Source of the DNA: Streptosporangiaceae bacterium
GTDB lineage: Bacteria; Actinomycetota; Actinomycetes; Streptosporangiales; Streptosporangiaceae
Length of the DNA stretch: 6,860 nucleotides
Reading direction: 5' to 3'
NCBI GenBank assembly: GCA_025934635.1
Contig: JAICWX010000407.1
Location: 1-6,860 of the forward strand
Part shown: positions 5,748-6,860 of the stretch, in pieces
How positions within the stretch are numbered: the stretch's first letter is position 1
How the letters are laid out: each line of letters opens with the position of its first letter
Notes under the pieces: model-generated
Database searches by the model: none
What the model was told of the DNA's origin: nothing
Seen by the model: only the letters and a program-made list of their open reading frames with translations
Program-made: the position numbers and the translations under genes

Positions 5748-6860
5748 ATGAGCACTGCCGTTGCCTTTGCCAGCGCGGTTGATGCGCTGGCGGTGGCGCG
5801 GGCCGCGCTGCGGTTCGTGGCGGAAGCGGACGCCACCGCGATGACGGCAGCGGAGCGGGCCGCGTGCCTGCGGAGCCTGGAGCAGGCCGATGCGGTCGCC
5901 ACCGCCGCCCGGACCTCGGTGCTGGGCGCGTTCGGCGCGGGTCAGGACTATGTCGATGACGGGGATTACAGCCCGTTCTCGTGGCTGCTGCACCGGACCC
6001 AGGTCACCCGCGGCACCGCCGCCGGCCACACCGGGTGGGTCAGCCGGGCCGACGCGCACCCCGCGGTCCAGGCGGCGCTGGCCGCCGGGACGATCTCGAC
6101 GTCGTATGCGCGGGAGATCTGCCGGTGGACCGGCAGTCTGCCGGAGGAGGCGCGGGCGGCGGCGGATGAGATCCTGCTCGCCGCCGCGGCGGCCGGCCTG
6201 GAGCTGCCGGACCTGGCCGGGCTGGCCGCGGAGATGTACGAGAAGTCCCGGCAGGACAAGCCCGATGACGACGGCGGCGAGGACGGGAGCCTGGAGTTCG
6301 ATGACCGGGCCGTGAAGCTCGCCACCACCATCGGCGGGGCCGGCGTCATCAACGGGGACCTGACCCCCGAATGCGCCGAGTTCGTCCAGACCGTCCTGGA
6401 CGCCCTGTCCGCCCCGGCCAGCGCCGACGACCACCGCACGCACGAGCAGCGGTACCACGACGCCCTCCAGGAAGCCATGCGGCGGCTGCTGGCCGCGGGG
6501 CTGCTGCCGGAGCGGTCCGGGCAGCCAGTCAGGGCGTGGGCGCACATCTCGCTGGCCGACCTGATGCTGCTCGAGGGCTCCTCGGCGCTGCTGGAGGAAT
6601 GGACGCAGAACCTGCGGGCCCGGTGGGCCGGGCACCGCGCCGCGGCCGCGGAGGCGGGCGGGCACCAGGGCCTGTGGCTGGCCGGCGACGCGGCCGAGGC
6701 GATCGCGTGTGACGCGGTCATCGCCCCGGTCGTGACCGGGGACGTGAACCCGGGCGCGTTCGAGGACCTGGTCCGGCTCTGCGTCCAGCTGGACAAGCTC
6801 CGCTGGCACGGCACCGCGCCGAGCGCGGGAACGGGCCATGACGGCACCGGCGGCCAGGGC
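5748..6860 (+). CDS. DUF222 / 13E12 repeat family protein (3' end outside window)
   Basis: The frame is open from the ATG at 5748 to the window edge, giving 371 residues with no stop. It resembles the actinobacterial DUF222 (13E12) family. An N-terminal helical part has SWLLHRTQVTRGTA (78-91). TISTSYAREICRWTGSLPEEARAAADEIL (115-143) matches the helix pair of the family. The segment VINGDLTPECAEFVQTVLDALSAP (200-223), with DDHRTHEQRYHDAL (227-240) after it, matches the conserved centre. AAEAIACDAVIAPVV (315-329) is the short motif that normally precedes a C-terminal HNH nuclease domain. That HNH domain is not in view, so nuclease activity is only expected from the family. These proteins occur in many copies in actinobacterial genomes and their cellular role is poorly known. 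The strong ribosome binding site and the damage-type promoter suggest expression after DNA damage. It is divergent from the sigma-factor gene and shows no sign of breakage. Confidence 0.85.
   Translation, partial: MSTAVAFASAVDALAVARAALRFVAEADATAMTAAERAACLRSLEQADAVATAARTSVLGAFGAGQDYVDDGDYSPFSWLLHRTQVTRGTAAGHTGWVSRADAHPAVQAALAAGTISTSYAREICRWTGSLPEEARAAADEILLAAAAAGLELPDLAGLAAEMYEKSRQDKPDDDGGEDGSLEFDDRAVKLATTIGGAGVINGDLTPECAEFVQTVLDALSAPASADDHRTHEQRYHDALQEAMRRLLAAGLLPERSGQPVRAWAHISLADLMLLEGSSALLEEWTQNLRARWAGHRAAAAEAGGHQGLWLAGDAAEAIACDAVIAPVVTGDVNPGAFEDLVRLCVQLDKLRWHGTAPSAGTGHDGTGGQG

Noticed and set aside
5517..6839. 440-residue open frame on the minus strand opposite the DUF222 gene
   Set aside because: Pro/Arg/Gly-rich shadow; the plus strand matches DUF222 throughout and has a strong ribosome binding site.

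Overview
The window is chromosomal DNA from a high-GC Gram-positive bacterium, most likely an actinomycete. Support comes from the strong G/C bias at third codon positions, a DUF222/13E12-type gene, an ECF41/SigJ-type sigma factor, a Tat/lipobox GH3 hydrolase and a PaaX-type regulator. I cannot name the genus from sequence alone.

Left part (1-2651): a leftward aerobic benzoyl-CoA degradation ('box') operon. boxC (869-2572, minus) encodes the ring-opening 2,3-epoxybenzoyl-CoA dihydrolase. Five bases after it comes boxB (863 to beyond base 1, minus), the di-iron benzoyl-CoA 2,3-epoxidase. Both carry the expected active-site residues. A 79-bp spacer separates boxC from a divergent PaaX-family regulator gene (2652-3485, plus). 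This spacer holds two interleaved, opposite-facing promoters centred on one dyad, so one regulator could switch both genes.

Middle part (3486-5410): two leftward genes that converge on the PaaX gene with only 18 bp between stop codons. The upstream one is an ECF41-type sigma factor with intact sigma2 and sigma4 regions. Its C-terminal SnoaL-like regulatory domain is wrecked by an internal deletion and two reading-frame changes. The downstream one is a predicted Tat-exported GH3 lipoprotein that has the catalytic Asp but lacks the usual acid/base His of NagZ-type enzymes. An ECF41-like promoter lies just upstream of the sigma gene's likely GTG start, suggesting autoregulation.

Right part (5411-6860): a 337-bp divergent intergenic region holds that promoter, a 10-bp inverted repeat spanning the region, and, facing right, a sequence matching the RecA-independent (PafBC-type) DNA-damage promoter pattern. 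It leads to a DUF222/13E12 family gene that runs off the right edge. The C-terminal HNH nuclease domain usual in this family would lie outside the window.

No rRNA, tRNA, CRISPR array, insertion sequence or clear intergenic terminator was seen. I found no wholly new multi-gene system. The most interesting points are the box/PaaX shared operator, the broken ECF41 regulatory domain with its matching promoter, and the damage-type promoter on the DUF222 gene.
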